Positions 1 through 8,728 of a stretch of DNA of 35,106 nt are shown here, piece by piece; the first letter of the stretch is position 1, and each line of letters begins with the position of its first letter. Location: positions 1-35,106 of the forward strand of contig CAIVVM010000067.1 in NCBI GenBank assembly GCA_903909375.1, given 5' to 3'. The notes below the pieces were generated by a model that searched no databases, had not been told where the DNA came from, and saw nothing but the letters and a program-made list of their open reading frames with translations. This stretch comes from an uncultured Alphaproteobacteria bacterium. GTDB taxonomy: Bacteria > Pseudomonadota > Alphaproteobacteria > Caulobacterales > Caulobacteraceae. Both the position numbers and the translations under genes were made by a program.

Positions 1-137
1 TCTGCGCAAAGCCGCAGAGCGCACCGTCGAGGCCACCTGGCGACGCATCGGCAAACTCCTCGACCACTTCTCAGCCGACGAATGCGCCAACTACCTCGTC
101 AACTCCGGATATGCTGCAACTTGATCCGGTCACGCTC
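1..137 (+). mobile_element. IS630-family element, 3' terminal fragment (left window edge)
   Basis: This is the distal end of an insertion sequence cut by the window edge. It contains the last 40 codons of a transposase and a short terminal tail ending in the bases CACGCTC at position 137. A TA dinucleotide follows at 138-139, the target that IS630/Tc1-type elements duplicate. The same 137 bases occur in inverted orientation at 34970-35106, also next to TA, which defines the element boundary by comparison of two independent insertion points. The rest of the element lies outside the window, so it is not possible to say whether it is complete. The family assignment rests on the C-terminal transposase residues and the TA target. 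Confidence 0.75.
2..124 (+). CDS. IS630-family transposase, C-terminal end (partial)
   Basis: The reading frame from position 2 gives 40 residues ending ADECANYLVNSGYAAT and a TGA stop at 122-124. This ending is typical of IS630-type DDE transposases common in alphaproteobacteria. Only the C-terminal helix after the catalytic domain is present; the DDE triad and the N-terminal helix-turn-helix would be upstream of the window. The gene points into the window. An identical copy occurs at the other end on the minus strand. Start, full length and activity cannot be judged. Confidence 0.7.
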   Translation: MRKAAERTVEATWRRIGKLLDHFSADECANYLVNSGYAAT

Positions 138-844
138 TAGAGGCTGGTGGGCTTCATCGAGTTGTCCTTGAACCGCAGGAACAGCTTGGGACGGCTCGGG
201 TCCTTCATGCGTTCGCCGGCTTCCTTGATCATCATGCGGGTCACGGCTGGAAGCTGGAGATCCATGGCTTCATCGAAGTCGAACCAGGCGATCTCTTCCA
301 GTTCGCCGCAGTCTGCCTGACGCTCCAGGCTGGTGAGACGTTCGGCGTCGGCCAGCAGGAACCAGGTGTCGAACCGCTTGCCCACCTGGGGCGGCGTGAT
401 GGCGCGGGCGATCACGTCAAGGGCCTCCAGGTCGGCCACGACGCCCTGGGCGGCGAAGTCCTTCCAGGGGCCTGTGCCGCGTGATTCCCCGGGTTTCCCC
501 AGCAACAGGCCGGTTTCCTCCCAGGTCTCGCGCACAGCGGCCAGGGCCAGCGCGCGGCCACGGCCGACCGGCAGGTGCTTGTTGAACAGGTCGCCGACAT
601 CGGGCCGCAGGTCGGTGGCGAAGGGTGCGCGGTAGTCCGACCGGTCGATCCGGCCGCCCGGGAACACCCAGCGATCGGGCATGAAGCTGTGGCCGCCGTG
701 ACGTTTGCCCATCAGAACCCGCGGCTTGGCGGCGTCGCGCCGGATGATCATCACCGTGGCGGCGTTCTTCGGGCGGACAGCGCGGGCGCCCGGAATACGG
801 GGCGGACCTTCGGGTTTATGCGGCGCGGGGGCTTGGGCGTTCAT
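137..844 (-). CDS. Nudix hydrolase
   Basis: A 235-residue protein that should hydrolyse a nucleoside diphosphate linked to another moiety, using a divalent metal. The Nudix box is split: FPGGRID lies near residue 61-67 and the helix motif RETWEETG at 105-112, with about 35 residues between them. This arrangement recalls the NUDT7/NUDT19-like group acting on CoA derivatives, but the substrate is not established. The start at 844 (ATG, MNAQAPAP) is chosen because the open frame upstream runs through the end of rnr and is alanine/arginine-rich without domain character. It follows rnr by 64 bases on the same strand and may be co-transcribed. Its TAG stop (137-139) is formed from the TA target plus the last IS base, so the native C-terminus may have been changed by the insertion. 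Confidence 0.85.
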   Translation of the reverse strand: MNAQAPAPHKPEGPPRIPGARAVRPKNAATVMIIRRDAAKPRVLMGKRHGGHSFMPDRWVFPGGRIDRSDYRAPFATDLRPDVGDLFNKHLPVGRGRALALAAVRETWEETGLLLGKPGESRGTGPWKDFAAQGVVADLEALDVIARAITPPQVGKRFDTWFLLADAERLTSLERQADCGELEEIAWFDFDEAMDLQLPAVTRMMIKEAGERMKDPSRPKLFLRFKDNSMKPTSL

Positions 845-908
845 GAAACGACTGTATGACCTTGGCGCGTATGGAGGGAAGGGCGACCTTGCGGAAGGCG
901 CGATAAGC

Positions 909-3239
909 CTAGCGTTTCGGCCCGCCCTTCTTGCCGCTCCGGATGTTCTTCGGGCGGCCCTGGGGCCCGCGCTTGGGGCCGCGATAGCTGCCGGGGCCGC
1001 CAGGGCCCCTGTCACTGCGTTCGCGCATGCCCAGCCGGGGCCTCGGTGCGGTCTTGTCCGGCTCTGCGGGCTCGCTGAGCATTTCGAACAGCAATCCGCC
1101 GGTGATCGGCGTCGCCTCGGCCAGCTTTACCCGCACCGTCATGCCCAGCGGCCATCGGCTGCCGGTCTTTTCGCCCACCAGGGCGTGCATGCGGTCGTCA
1201 TGGACAAAGTACTCGCTGCCCAGACGTGAGACCGGCACCAGGCCATCGGCCCCTGTGCCGGACAGCCGGACGAACAGGCCGAAGCGCGTGACACCCGTGA
1301 TCCGTCCGTCAAACTCCGCGCCCACCTTGTCGGCCAGGAAGGCGGCCACATAGCGATCCGTGGCGTCGCGCTCGGCGGCCATGGCGCGGCGCTCGGCGAA
1401 GGTGATCTCTTCGGCGGTGCCCTTCATCTGCGAGATGTCGCGATCAGAAAGGCCGTCGCTGCCCAGACCCAGCGCCGAGATCAGCGCCCGGTGGACGATC
1501 AGGTCGGCGTAACGGCGGATCGGCGAGGTGAAGTGGGCGTACTTCATCAGGTTCAGGCCAAAGTGGCCGATATTCTCGGTGGAATAGATCGCCTGCATCT
1601 GGGTGCGCAGGACCACTTCGTTGATGATGTCGGCGTGGGGCCCCTCGCGGGTTTCGCCCAGCAGCTTGTTGAAGCGATCGGTGCGCGGCGCCTCGCCCTT
1701 GGTCCAGGCGATCCCCAGCGATCCCAGGAAGTCGGCCAGGGAGAAGATCTTCTCCTGACTGGGCGCATCGTGGATCCGGTAGATCAGTGGCGTCTTCTTC
1801 TGCTCGAGAGTCTCGGCGGCGCAAACGTTGGCCTGGATCATGAACTCCTCGATCAGCTTGTGCGCCTCAAGGGAGGGGCGGGGCGTGATCGCGTCGATCT
1901 CGCCGTCGGCATTGATCGAGATCTTGCGCTCCAGACTTTCGATGGCCAGGGGTGAGCGGGCGTCGCGGCCCTTCTTCAGGCAGGCGTAGGCGGCCCACAG
2001 CGGCGTCAGCACCCGGTCCAGCAGCGGGCCGGACTTGTCGTCGGGCTGGCCATCGATGGCGGCCTGGGCCTGTTCGTAGGAAAGCTTCGCTGCCGAGCGC
2101 ATCAGGCCCCGGGCGAAGGTGTGTCCCCGTTTGCGGCCGTCTGCGCCAAAGACCATGCGCACGGCCAGGCACGCCCGGTTCTCGCCTTCACGCAGGCTGC
2201 AGAGGCCGTTGGAGAGCCGCTCGGGCAGCATAGGCTCCACCCGGTCGGGGAAGTAGACGCTGTTGCCCTTCTCCCGGGCGATCCGGTCCAGTTCGGAACC
2301 GGGGCGGACGTAGGCGGCGACATCGGCGATGGCGACCCAGGCGATCCAGCCGCCGGGGTTCTTCGGGTCATCATCCGGTTGGGCGAAGACTGCGTCGTCG
2401 TGGTCACGGGCGTCCTGGGGGTCGATGGTGATCAGGGGTACGTCGCGCATGTCCTCGCGACCGCTGAGGGTCGGCGGCTCGGCGTCTTCGGCCTCGGCTT
2501 CGGCGGCGGCCGAGAAGCCCATCGGGATGCCGTGGGTGTGGATGGCGATCAGCGAGGCGGCGCGGGGCTCGTCCTCGCGGCCGACGATCTCCAGCAGCTT
2601 GCCGTGCTTCGGGCCGAAGCGGCTGCCGTGGCTTTCGACCGTCGCCAGCACCAGATCGCCGTCGTTGACGTTCTCGCCGGGCGGCAGCAGCAGGCTGTCC
2701 TTGGACCGGCGATCCACCGGCTCGACCCGGACCTCGCGCCGCACCTTGCGGACCACGCCGAGGATACGGTGCGCGCTCTGGCCCAGCCGCTTGATCAGCC
2801 TGGCCTCGAACTCGCCGGTTTCCAGCTGGTTGAACCGCACCAGCAGGCGGTCGCCCATGCCCGGCGCGCCCGTTCCGGCTTCCTTGCCGGGAGCCAGAGA
2901 CACGACGGGCGTCTCCTCGCCCTTGACCAGCTTGACCAGCAGCTCGCCGTCGACATCCTTGCCGACCACGTCAACCACGCCGACCTCGGGAAAGGCGCCG
3001 GCTTCGGCAAAGCCGCGGCGGCCGCGCTTGCCCAGCGCGCCCTCTGCTTCCAGGGCGTTCAGCATTTCGCGGAGCGCGCGGCGATCGGCGCCCTTCAGGC
3101 CAAAGGCGTTGGCGATGCCGGCCTTGTTGGGCTCGCCCTGCTCGCGGATGAAGGCCAGCAGGGTGTCACGATCCGGCAGCCCCTGCGGCGGGCGCGTGGG
3201 CTTCTTGATAGTCTTGTTCGGTCTCTTTGGTCGGGCCAT
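909..3239 (-). CDS. rnr: Ribonuclease R
   Basis: A 776-residue 3'-5' exoribonuclease that degrades structured RNA in the cytoplasm, taking part in mRNA turnover and in rRNA and tmRNA-linked quality control. A winged-helix region lies near residues 22-75, cold-shock-type RNA binding domains at about 85-225, and the RNB catalytic domain from about 265. The RNB aspartate cluster is visible at 271-284 (TIDPQDARDHDDAV), which binds the catalytic metals. An S1 domain (about 640-720) and a basic glycine/arginine/lysine tail (725-776) end the protein. Length and order are normal for RNase R. The ATG at 3239 is followed by a basic segment as in homologues. It sits 28 bases after the alpha/beta hydrolase gene on the same strand, suggesting co-transcription. 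Confidence 0.96.
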   Translation of the reverse strand: MARPKRPNKTIKKPTRPPQGLPDRDTLLAFIREQGEPNKAGIANAFGLKGADRRALREMLNALEAEGALGKRGRRGFAEAGAFPEVGVVDVVGKDVDGELLVKLVKGEETPVVSLAPGKEAGTGAPGMGDRLLVRFNQLETGEFEARLIKRLGQSAHRILGVVRKVRREVRVEPVDRRSKDSLLLPPGENVNDGDLVLATVESHGSRFGPKHGKLLEIVGREDEPRAASLIAIHTHGIPMGFSAAAEAEAEDAEPPTLSGREDMRDVPLITIDPQDARDHDDAVFAQPDDDPKNPGGWIAWVAIADVAAYVRPGSELDRIAREKGNSVYFPDRVEPMLPERLSNGLCSLREGENRACLAVRMVFGADGRKRGHTFARGLMRSAAKLSYEQAQAAIDGQPDDKSGPLLDRVLTPLWAAYACLKKGRDARSPLAIESLERKISINADGEIDAITPRPSLEAHKLIEEFMIQANVCAAETLEQKKTPLIYRIHDAPSQEKIFSLADFLGSLGIAWTKGEAPRTDRFNKLLGETREGPHADIINEVVLRTQMQAIYSTENIGHFGLNLMKYAHFTSPIRRYADLIVHRALISALGLGSDGLSDRDISQMKGTAEEITFAERRAMAAERDATDRYVAAFLADKVGAEFDGRITGVTRFGLFVRLSGTGADGLVPVSRLGSEYFVHDDRMHALVGEKTGSRWPLGMTVRVKLAEATPITGGLLFEMLSEPAEPDKTAPRPRLGMRERSDRGPGGPGSYRGPKRGPQGRPKNIRSGKKGGPKR

Positions 3240-3267
3240 GCCGCGCCCATAGCACGGTTTGGACGCG

Positions 3268-4077
3268 TCAGGCGGATGGCGCGGCGTTCAAAAATGCGAT
3301 CATGGCCGGATAGGCCGCCCGATCCTGGACCATGAACATGTGCCCACCCTTGAACCACTGGAGTTCGGCGCCGGGGATGCGGGCGGCCATCTTGTCCTGG
3401 GTGGCGGGCAGGGCGATCCCGTCGAACTGGCCGGCGGCGATCAATACCGGGCAGGCGATCCGGGGCAGGCGATCCCAGGTATCGTGGGCGGCGCGGGCCT
3501 CCAGCTGACGATGGGCGCCTGCCGCGCGGCCGGGTTCGTCCGCGAACGGGTCGGCGGCGGCCATGGCGACGAAGGTGGCGTAGTCCTGCGGGTTCGCCGC
3601 AGCCCAGGCGGCGTCGCGGCGGGTGTCACTGATGGGGATCATGAACCTGGCGCGGTCCTCGCCCTTGAGATGCTCGATCTCGTGGAATGCGAAGGACGCG
3701 CCACCCTCGCCGCCGGGCGAGGTGCAGGCCAGCGCCAGCCGCTGCACACGGGACGGATGCCGCAGCACCAGCTCCTGCGCCACCATCCCGCCGAACGAGA
3801 CGCCCATCACCAGGGCGTCGTCCCAGCCGAGATGGTCCATGAGGGCCGCCGCGTCGTCGGCGTACTGCGCCATGGAGTAGGGCGCATCCGGCTTGTCGGT
3901 CCGGCCCAGACCGCGCTGGTCGTAGGCCACGAGGTCGAAAGCCTTGGCCAGCGGTGAGGCGAACACGTTGGGCGTGACGCGCAGGTCCCCGCCGGTGCCG
4001 GAGATCAACAGCAGGCGCGGGCCTGAGCCGGCGCGCTCGTAGTAAAGGTTCAGGCCGTTGACGCGGGTGTGGGGCAT
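3268..4077 (-). CDS. Alpha/beta-fold hydrolase
   Basis: A 269-residue cytoplasmic serine hydrolase of the alpha/beta fold. The nucleophile elbow is GVSFGG with Ser94, the acid is probably Asp219 (AAGQFDG), and the base is His246 (KGGHMFM). An HG-type oxyanion region is replaced by ISGTGGD near residues 25-31, and the strand-4 motif AYDQRGLGRTDKP is typical of the 3-oxoadipate enol-lactonase/haloperoxidase-like group. No substrate can be deduced. It is the first gene after the terminator hairpin at 4119-4152 and is followed closely by rnr, so it may lead a three-gene unit (hydrolase, rnr, Nudix). Confidence 0.85.
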   Translation of the reverse strand: MPHTRVNGLNLYYERAGSGPRLLLISGTGGDLRVTPNVFASPLAKAFDLVAYDQRGLGRTDKPDAPYSMAQYADDAAALMDHLGWDDALVMGVSFGGMVAQELVLRHPSRVQRLALACTSPGGEGGASFAFHEIEHLKGEDRARFMIPISDTRRDAAWAAANPQDYATFVAMAAADPFADEPGRAAGAHRQLEARAAHDTWDRLPRIACPVLIAAGQFDGIALPATQDKMAARIPGAELQWFKGGHMFMVQDRAAYPAMIAFLNAAPSA

Positions 4078-4118
4078 GGGGGGTACGTTAGCGTAGACAA
4101 GCTAGATCGCTAAACAAT

Positions 4119-4152
4119 CCCGCTCATCCCGGCATTCGCCGGGATGAGCGGG
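4119..4152 (-). terminator. Hairpin after topA, probable intrinsic terminator
   Basis: A perfect 15-base stem (4119-4133 with 4138-4152) encloses a 4-base loop ATTC. It lies 7 bases past the topA stop. Read on the minus strand the stem is followed by ATTGTTTAG, a short T-containing stretch. Hairpins with a core like CTCATCCCGGC recur between genes in this bacterial group (recalled knowledge), so it could also be a dispersed intergenic repeat. Confidence 0.7.
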
Positions 4153-4159
4153 GTAGGGG

Positions 4160-6775
4160 TTAGTTCTTCGCCGGCGCCTTCTTCTTTGCTGGCGCTTTCT
4201 TTTTAGCGGCCGGCTTCTTCTTGGCCGCTGCTGCCTTCGGTTCCGCCTTGGGCTTGGCCGCTCGCGCCGGCTTCTTCGCCTTGCCGCCGCCGCCCTTGGC
4301 CACGCGTTCGGCGATCAGTTCGATGGCCTGTTCGAGGGTGACTGAAAGCGGGTCGGCGCCGCGTGGCACATTGGCGTTGGTGGCGCCGTGCTTGATGTAG
4401 GGGCCGTAGCGGCCTGACAGCACGCGGATGGGCTGGCCGTCGACCGGGTGCGCGCCCAGTTCCGCCAGCGCCGCCGACTCTGCCCCGCCGCGTCGCCCGG
4501 CCCGCTTGGTGGCCAGCAGGTCGACGGCGCGGTTCACGCCAACGTCAAAGACTTCGTCCGCCGAGGGCAGGTTGGCGTAGGTGCCGTCGTGCAGCACGAA
4601 GGGCCCGTATCGGCCGATGCCGGCGACAATCGGTTTGCCGTCCTCCGGGTGATTGCCGACATCGCGGGGCAGCCGCAGCAGGCGCAGGCCCTTGTCCAGG
4701 TCCATGTCCGGCGCGGACCAGCCCTTGGGCAGGCTGGAACGCTTCGGCTTTTCGCCTTCGCCCAGTTGGACGTAGACGCCGAAGCGGCCGGTCTTCAGGA
4801 ACACGGTCTCGCCGGTTACCGGATCGATCCCCAGCTCACGGTCGCCGGTGGGGCCGTCCTCGCCGTCCTCGGCCACAGTCAGGGGCCGGGTGTGGCGGCA
4901 CTCGGGATAGTTGGAGCATCCCAGGAACGGGCCATACTTGCTGCTCTTCAGGCCCATGCGGCCGCTGTTGCAGACCGGGCAGGCGCGCGGGTCGGAGCCG
5001 TCGGCCTTTGCGGGGAACAGGTGCGGGCCCAACGTGGCGTCGAGTGCCGTGAGCACGTCGCTTATTCGCAGTTCGGCGGTCTCGCCGATCTTGGCGTTGA
5101 ATTCGAGCCAGAACTCGCGGAGCAGCACCTTCCAGTCCAGTTCGCCTGCCGACACCAGGTCGAGGCGCTCTTCCAGGGCGGCCGTGAAATCGTATTCGAC
5201 GTAGCGGGCGAAATACTCCTCCAGGAAGGCGGTCAGCAGGCGGCCTTTGTCTTCCGGAATGAAGCGCTGCTTTTCCATCCGGACATAGGCCCGGTCGCGC
5301 AGCACCGTCAGGATCGAGGCGTAGGTTGAGGGCCGCCCGATGCCGAGTTCTTCCAGTTTCTTCACGAGGCTGGCTTCTGAATAGCGCGGCGGCGGCTCGG
5401 TGAAGTGCTGGTCAGCCTTTGCGGACTTCACCTGTGCGGCGGCGCCTTGGGTCACCTGCGGCAGGCGGCCACCTTCCTCGTCGTCGGGATCGTCGCGGCC
5501 TTCTTCGTAGACCGCCAGATAACCGTCGAAGGTCACGACCTGGCCGGTGGCGCGCAGCCCGGTCTTGCCGTCGGCGCTGTCGATATCGATCGTGGTGCGC
5601 TCGATCCTGGCGCTTTCCATCTGTGAGGCGATCATCCGCTTCCAGACCAGCTCATAGAGCCGTCCCAGATCGCCCTCGAGCCGCATCTTGCCGGGGTTTC
5701 GCGCCAGGCTGGTGGGGCGGATCGCCTCGTGTGCCTCCTGGGCGTTCTTGGCCTTGGTGGAATAGAACCGGGGCTTTTCCGGCACATAGTCCTTGCCGTA
5801 GATGCCGCCGATGACGTCGCGGGCCTCGTCCAGGGCCTCGGGCGCGGTCTGCACGCCGTCAGTCCGCATGTAGGTGATCAGACCCACGGTCTCGCCGCCG
5901 ATGTCTATGCCTTCATACAGCCGCTGGGCCGCCTGCATGGTCCGCTTGGCGTCGAAACCCAGCTTGCGGGAGGCCTCCTGCTGCAGGGTCGAGGTGGTGA
6001 AGGGCGGGGGCGGGGACCGGCGTCCCGGTTTGCGCTCCAGGGCCGTGATCGAGAACGTCGCCGCCCTGACGGCGTCGCGTGCGGCCAGGGCGCTGGTCTC
6101 GTTGCCCAGGTCGAACTTCGTCAGGCGCTTGCCGTCGTGTTTCACCAGTCGCGCGGTGAAGGGATCGCTGCCGGCGGAGACCTCGGCCTCGACGGTCCAG
6201 TATTCCTGGGTCTTGAACCGCTCGATCTCGAGCTCACGGTCCACGACGCATCGCAGGGCCACCGACTGCACGCGTCCGGCTGAACGCGCGCCGGGCAGCT
6301 TGCGCCACAGCACCGGCGAAAGGGTGAAGCCCACCAGATAATCCAGCGCGCGGCGCGCCAGATAGGCGTTGACAAGCTCCATATCCAGCTGGCGCGGATG
6401 GGTCATGGCCTCGAGGACGGAGGTCCTGGTGATGGCGTTGAACACCACGCGCTCGACCGGAATGTCTTTCAGGCCGCGCTTTCTATTGAGGATCTCCAGC
6501 ACGTGCCAGGAAATCGCCTCCCCCTCGCGGTCGGGGTCTGTCGCCAGGATCAGGCGGTCGGCGCCCTTGGCGGCCTCGGCGATCTCGGACAGCCGCTTGG
6601 CGGCCTTGCCGTCGATTTCCCAGGACATGTCGAAGTCGTCGTCGGGGCGCACCGAACCGTCCTTCGCAGGCAGGTCACGGACGTGGCCGTAGGAGGCCAG
6701 CACCTTGAAGTCGGCGCCGAGGTACTTGTTGATAGTCTTGGCCTTGGCGGGGCTCTCGACGATGACGAGCTTCAT
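4160..6775 (-). CDS. topA: DNA topoisomerase I (type IA)
   Basis: An 871-residue enzyme that relaxes negative supercoils by passing one strand through a transient break. The Toprim domain is at the N-terminus, with Glu8 in VESPAKAKT and the DxDxE acidic triad at Asp80, Asp82, Glu84 (ATDPDREGE). The active-site tyrosine is Tyr302 in LITYMRTDG. A four-cysteine zinc-ribbon (ACPVCNSG ... LGCSNYPEC) follows the catalytic core, then three topo C-terminal repeats each built on GRFG/GRYGP. The last 40 residues are a Lys/Ala/Pro-rich histone-H1-like tail that should bind DNA. The start MKLVIVESP at 6775 matches the family; the 20 residues available upstream do not. It lies 99 bases after dprA on the same strand, the usual order in this group. 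Confidence 0.97.
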   Translation of the reverse strand: MKLVIVESPAKAKTINKYLGADFKVLASYGHVRDLPAKDGSVRPDDDFDMSWEIDGKAAKRLSEIAEAAKGADRLILATDPDREGEAISWHVLEILNRKRGLKDIPVERVVFNAITRTSVLEAMTHPRQLDMELVNAYLARRALDYLVGFTLSPVLWRKLPGARSAGRVQSVALRCVVDRELEIERFKTQEYWTVEAEVSAGSDPFTARLVKHDGKRLTKFDLGNETSALAARDAVRAATFSITALERKPGRRSPPPPFTTSTLQQEASRKLGFDAKRTMQAAQRLYEGIDIGGETVGLITYMRTDGVQTAPEALDEARDVIGGIYGKDYVPEKPRFYSTKAKNAQEAHEAIRPTSLARNPGKMRLEGDLGRLYELVWKRMIASQMESARIERTTIDIDSADGKTGLRATGQVVTFDGYLAVYEEGRDDPDDEEGGRLPQVTQGAAAQVKSAKADQHFTEPPPRYSEASLVKKLEELGIGRPSTYASILTVLRDRAYVRMEKQRFIPEDKGRLLTAFLEEYFARYVEYDFTAALEERLDLVSAGELDWKVLLREFWLEFNAKIGETAELRISDVLTALDATLGPHLFPAKADGSDPRACPVCNSGRMGLKSSKYGPFLGCSNYPECRHTRPLTVAEDGEDGPTGDRELGIDPVTGETVFLKTGRFGVYVQLGEGEKPKRSSLPKGWSAPDMDLDKGLRLLRLPRDVGNHPEDGKPIVAGIGRYGPFVLHDGTYANLPSADEVFDVGVNRAVDLLATKRAGRRGGAESAALAELGAHPVDGQPIRVLSGRYGPYIKHGATNANVPRGADPLSVTLEQAIELIAERVAKGGGGKAKKPARAAKPKAEPKAAAAKKKPAAKKKAPAKKKAPAKN

Positions 6776-6860
6776 GCGGGGGGTCTGTTCCAGAAAAGAA
6801 CGCGGAACGTGGGGGCGGCGCCCACGGCCTGTCAACGGTCGGATTACATCGGATTTCGCC

Positions 6861-6876
6861 AGCCCCTTTAGGGGCT
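6861..6876 (-). other. Short hairpin at the dprA stop codon
   Basis: AGCCCC-TTTA-GGGGCT is a perfect 6-base stem with a 4-base loop. It overlaps the TAG stop of dprA (6875-6877). There is no T-run after it on the minus strand, so it may be a weak terminator, an mRNA 3' stabiliser, or nothing. It lies between dprA and topA, which may be co-transcribed. Confidence 0.3.
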
Positions 6877-7966
6877 AGATTCTTGCCACCATACCTCCGG
6901 GCAGCAGTTCGGCCCGTCCGGCCAGCGCCAGCTCGGTCAGGGCGGCGAAGACCATGGGGGCTGGCGCACCGGTCGCGCGCACCAGTTCGTCCCTTGAGAC
7001 GGGGGTAGGCGACAACAGGTCCGCCAGGCGTTTTCGCAGCCCGTCGTCAGGTTCCGGGGCCGGGTCGCGATAGGGCGTCGCGGTCGGCGCCTCGAAGCCA
7101 CGGAGCCCCTCCAGCGCCCGCAGGACGTCGTCGACGCCTTCGCAGACCGCCGCACCCTGACGGAGCAGATCGTTGGTTCCCCGGGCTCTGGGATCCAGCG
7201 GTGATCCCGGCACAGCCAGCACCTCGCGTCCCTGTTCGCCTGCCAGGCGGGCGGTGATCAGCGATCCGGAGCGCAGCTCGGCCTCCACGACGACCACAGC
7301 GCGCGAGAGTCCGGCGATGATGCGGTTGCGGCGAGGGAAGTCCCGGGCGACGGCGATGCGTCCCGGTTCGTTTTCGGACACCACGCACCCCGCCTCGCGA
7401 ATTCGATCGTAGAGCGTACGGTGTTCGGGCGGATAGACGTCGTCTACCCCGCCGCCCAGTACGGCGACCGTACCGGTGGGCATGGCTCCTTCGTGCGCCG
7501 CGGCATCGATGCCGCGCGCCATACCGGAGACCACGACGAAGCCGGCCTGCCCCAGCTCCGCCGCCAGCCCCCGGGCGAAGCGCTGTCCTGCCGCAGAGGC
7601 TACACGGGCGCCGACAATCGCGACCGCAGGGCGGCTCAGGATCGGGGTGTCGCCTCGCGCCCACAACAGGGGTGGCGGCGGGTCCAGGGCGGCCAGAGGC
7701 AGGGGAAAGGCGGGCTCGCATGCCGCCAGCATCCGCGCGCCAAGCGCCTCGCCCGCGGCCAGTTCACGCTCGGCCTCTGCGACGCCGGGGATCTTCAGGC
7801 TTGCCATTCGTCCGCCACGGCGCGCCAGATCGGGCAGGGCGGCGAGCGCCAGCGACGGCTCGCCGTAGCGGGCTATCAGTTGTGCGAAGGTGACGGGTCC
7901 GACGTTTTCTGTACGGGCCAGCCGCAGCCAATCGCGGCGCTGGGCCTCGGACAGCGCCTGGATCAC
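6875..7966 (-). CDS. dprA: DNA-processing protein DprA
   Basis: A 363-residue protein that binds incoming single-stranded DNA and loads RecA during natural transformation. An N-terminal SAM-like region precedes the Rossmann-type DNA_processg_A domain, recognisable by [41 protein letters not shown] and the [16 protein letters not shown] block. A C-terminal winged helix (about 300-363) ends the protein, as usual. The start is a GTG at 7964-7966 whose last two bases form the plsY stop TGA, a 4-base GTGA overlap that indicates translational coupling. An open frame continues upstream through plsY, but that part is plsY read out of frame. Confidence 0.93.
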   Translation of the reverse strand: MIQALSEAQRRDWLRLARTENVGPVTFAQLIARYGEPSLALAALPDLARRGGRMASLKIPGVAEAERELAAGEALGARMLAACEPAFPLPLAALDPPPPLLWARGDTPILSRPAVAIVGARVASAAGQRFARGLAAELGQAGFVVVSGMARGIDAAAHEGAMPTGTVAVLGGGVDDVYPPEHRTLYDRIREAGCVVSENEPGRIAVARDFPRRNRIIAGLSRAVVVVEAELRSGSLITARLAGEQGREVLAVPGSPLDPRARGTNDLLRQGAAVCEGVDDVLRALEGLRGFEAPTATPYRDPAPEPDDGLRKRLADLLSPTPVSRDELVRATGAPAPMVFAALTELALAGRAELLPGGMVARI

Positions 7967-8604
7967 TCGGCCCCGCTTACCGTTTTGGCTCCGCCGATCC
8001 GGGGCTCCTCGCCCCGCAAGAGCCGGCGGATGTTGGGCTCGTGCCGGATGAACACCAGAAGCGCCATGAACAGCGACAACAGGGCGATGGCGTGCGGCAG
8101 GCCCAGACCAAGGACGATGAGCGGCGCCAAAGCCACGGCCACCAATGCCGCCAGCGACGAGATACGGAACACAAGCGCCACGATCAGCCAGGTCGCCCCC
8201 GCTGCCAATCCCACCGGCCAGGCGGCCGCCAGCAAGGTTCCGAAGAAGGTTGCGACCCCCTTGCCGCCCTTGAATTTCAGCCAGACCGGAAACAGGTGTC
8301 CGAGGAATGCCGAGCCGGCCGCCAGAGCGATCAGTGTCGACTCCGGCGCGCCAGGCACATTGCGCGCCATCAACCAGGCCAGCAGTACCGCCACGGCGCC
8401 CTTGCCGCCATCGCCCAGCAAGGTGATTGCCGCCAGATCTTTTCGACCCGTCCGCAACACGTTGGTCGCACCGATATTGCCGGATCCGACCGACCGGATA
8501 TCGCCCGCGCCGCCCATGCGGGTTGCGATAACGCCGAACGGAATTGATCCCAAAAGATAGCCGCCGATGATGGCGAGCGCGAAGAGCATGATGTTCGGCG
8601 ACAT
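7963..8604 (-). CDS. plsY: Glycerol-3-phosphate acyltransferase PlsY
   Basis: A 213-residue inner-membrane enzyme that transfers the acyl group from acyl-phosphate to glycerol-3-phosphate, the first step of phospholipid synthesis with PlsX. The signature loops are visible: [11 protein letters not shown] (residues 41-51), the glycine-rich DGGKGA at about 65-70, and [18 protein letters not shown] in the second half. About five hydrophobic spans are present. A strong ribosome binding site (AAGGGGGG) precedes the ATG at 8604 by about 6 bases. It is coupled to dprA by the GTGA overlap. A TATAAT promoter element lies about 100 bases upstream. Confidence 0.95.
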   Translation of the reverse strand: MSPNIMLFALAIIGGYLLGSIPFGVIATRMGGAGDIRSVGSGNIGATNVLRTGRKDLAAITLLGDGGKGAVAVLLAWLMARNVPGAPESTLIALAAGSAFLGHLFPVWLKFKGGKGVATFFGTLLAAAWPVGLAAGATWLIVALVFRISSLAALVAVALAPLIVLGLGLPHAIALLSLFMALLVFIRHEPNIRRLLRGEEPRIGGAKTVSGAE

Positions 8605-8701
8605 GGATTTCCCCCCTTGAACACTGAGTCCTAGCGCGCCGCCGGGGGTTCGTCAGCGGTCGCGTTCGCAACCTAGCAGTGTCCAATCTGATTTCAAGAA
8701 C

Positions 8702-8707
8702 ATTATA
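8702..8707 (-). promoter_or_regulatory. Putative -10 box for plsY-dprA
   Basis: Read on the minus strand this is a perfect TATAAT in an AT-richer patch between pyrC' (stop at 8729) and plsY (start at 8604). At 17-18 bases upstream the possible -35 (GATCAA or TGATCA) matches TTGACA poorly and lies inside the end of pyrC'. The predicted start of transcription would leave about 90 bases of leader. The remainder of 8605-8728 holds nothing else I recognise. Confidence 0.4.
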
Positions 8708-8728
8708 GGAACGCGACGGCGCGGTTGA

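Larger units (their letters stand above)
1..140. repeat. 140-base perfect terminal inverted repeat, left copy
   Basis: Bases 1-140 are the exact reverse complement of 34967-35106. Of these, 137 belong to the IS, two are the TA target, and the last base (140) matches by chance or as the edge of the shared sequence. Beyond it the two flanks diverge at once (AGGCTGG on the left, CTATGGG on the right when read in the same direction). Identical repeats at both ends of a contig are usual when an assembler stops at a multicopy element. Confidence 0.9.

Noticed and set aside
2121..3335. Long plus-strand open frame (404 codons) antisense to rnr
   Set aside because: GC-rich coding sequence often leaves antisense frames open. 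The translated product has no domain and the minus strand encodes a full RNase R.
7967..8686. DprA N-terminal extension of 240 codons
   Set aside because: It is plsY read in another frame. PlsY has its own motifs and a strong ribosome binding site, and dprA begins at the coupled GTG.
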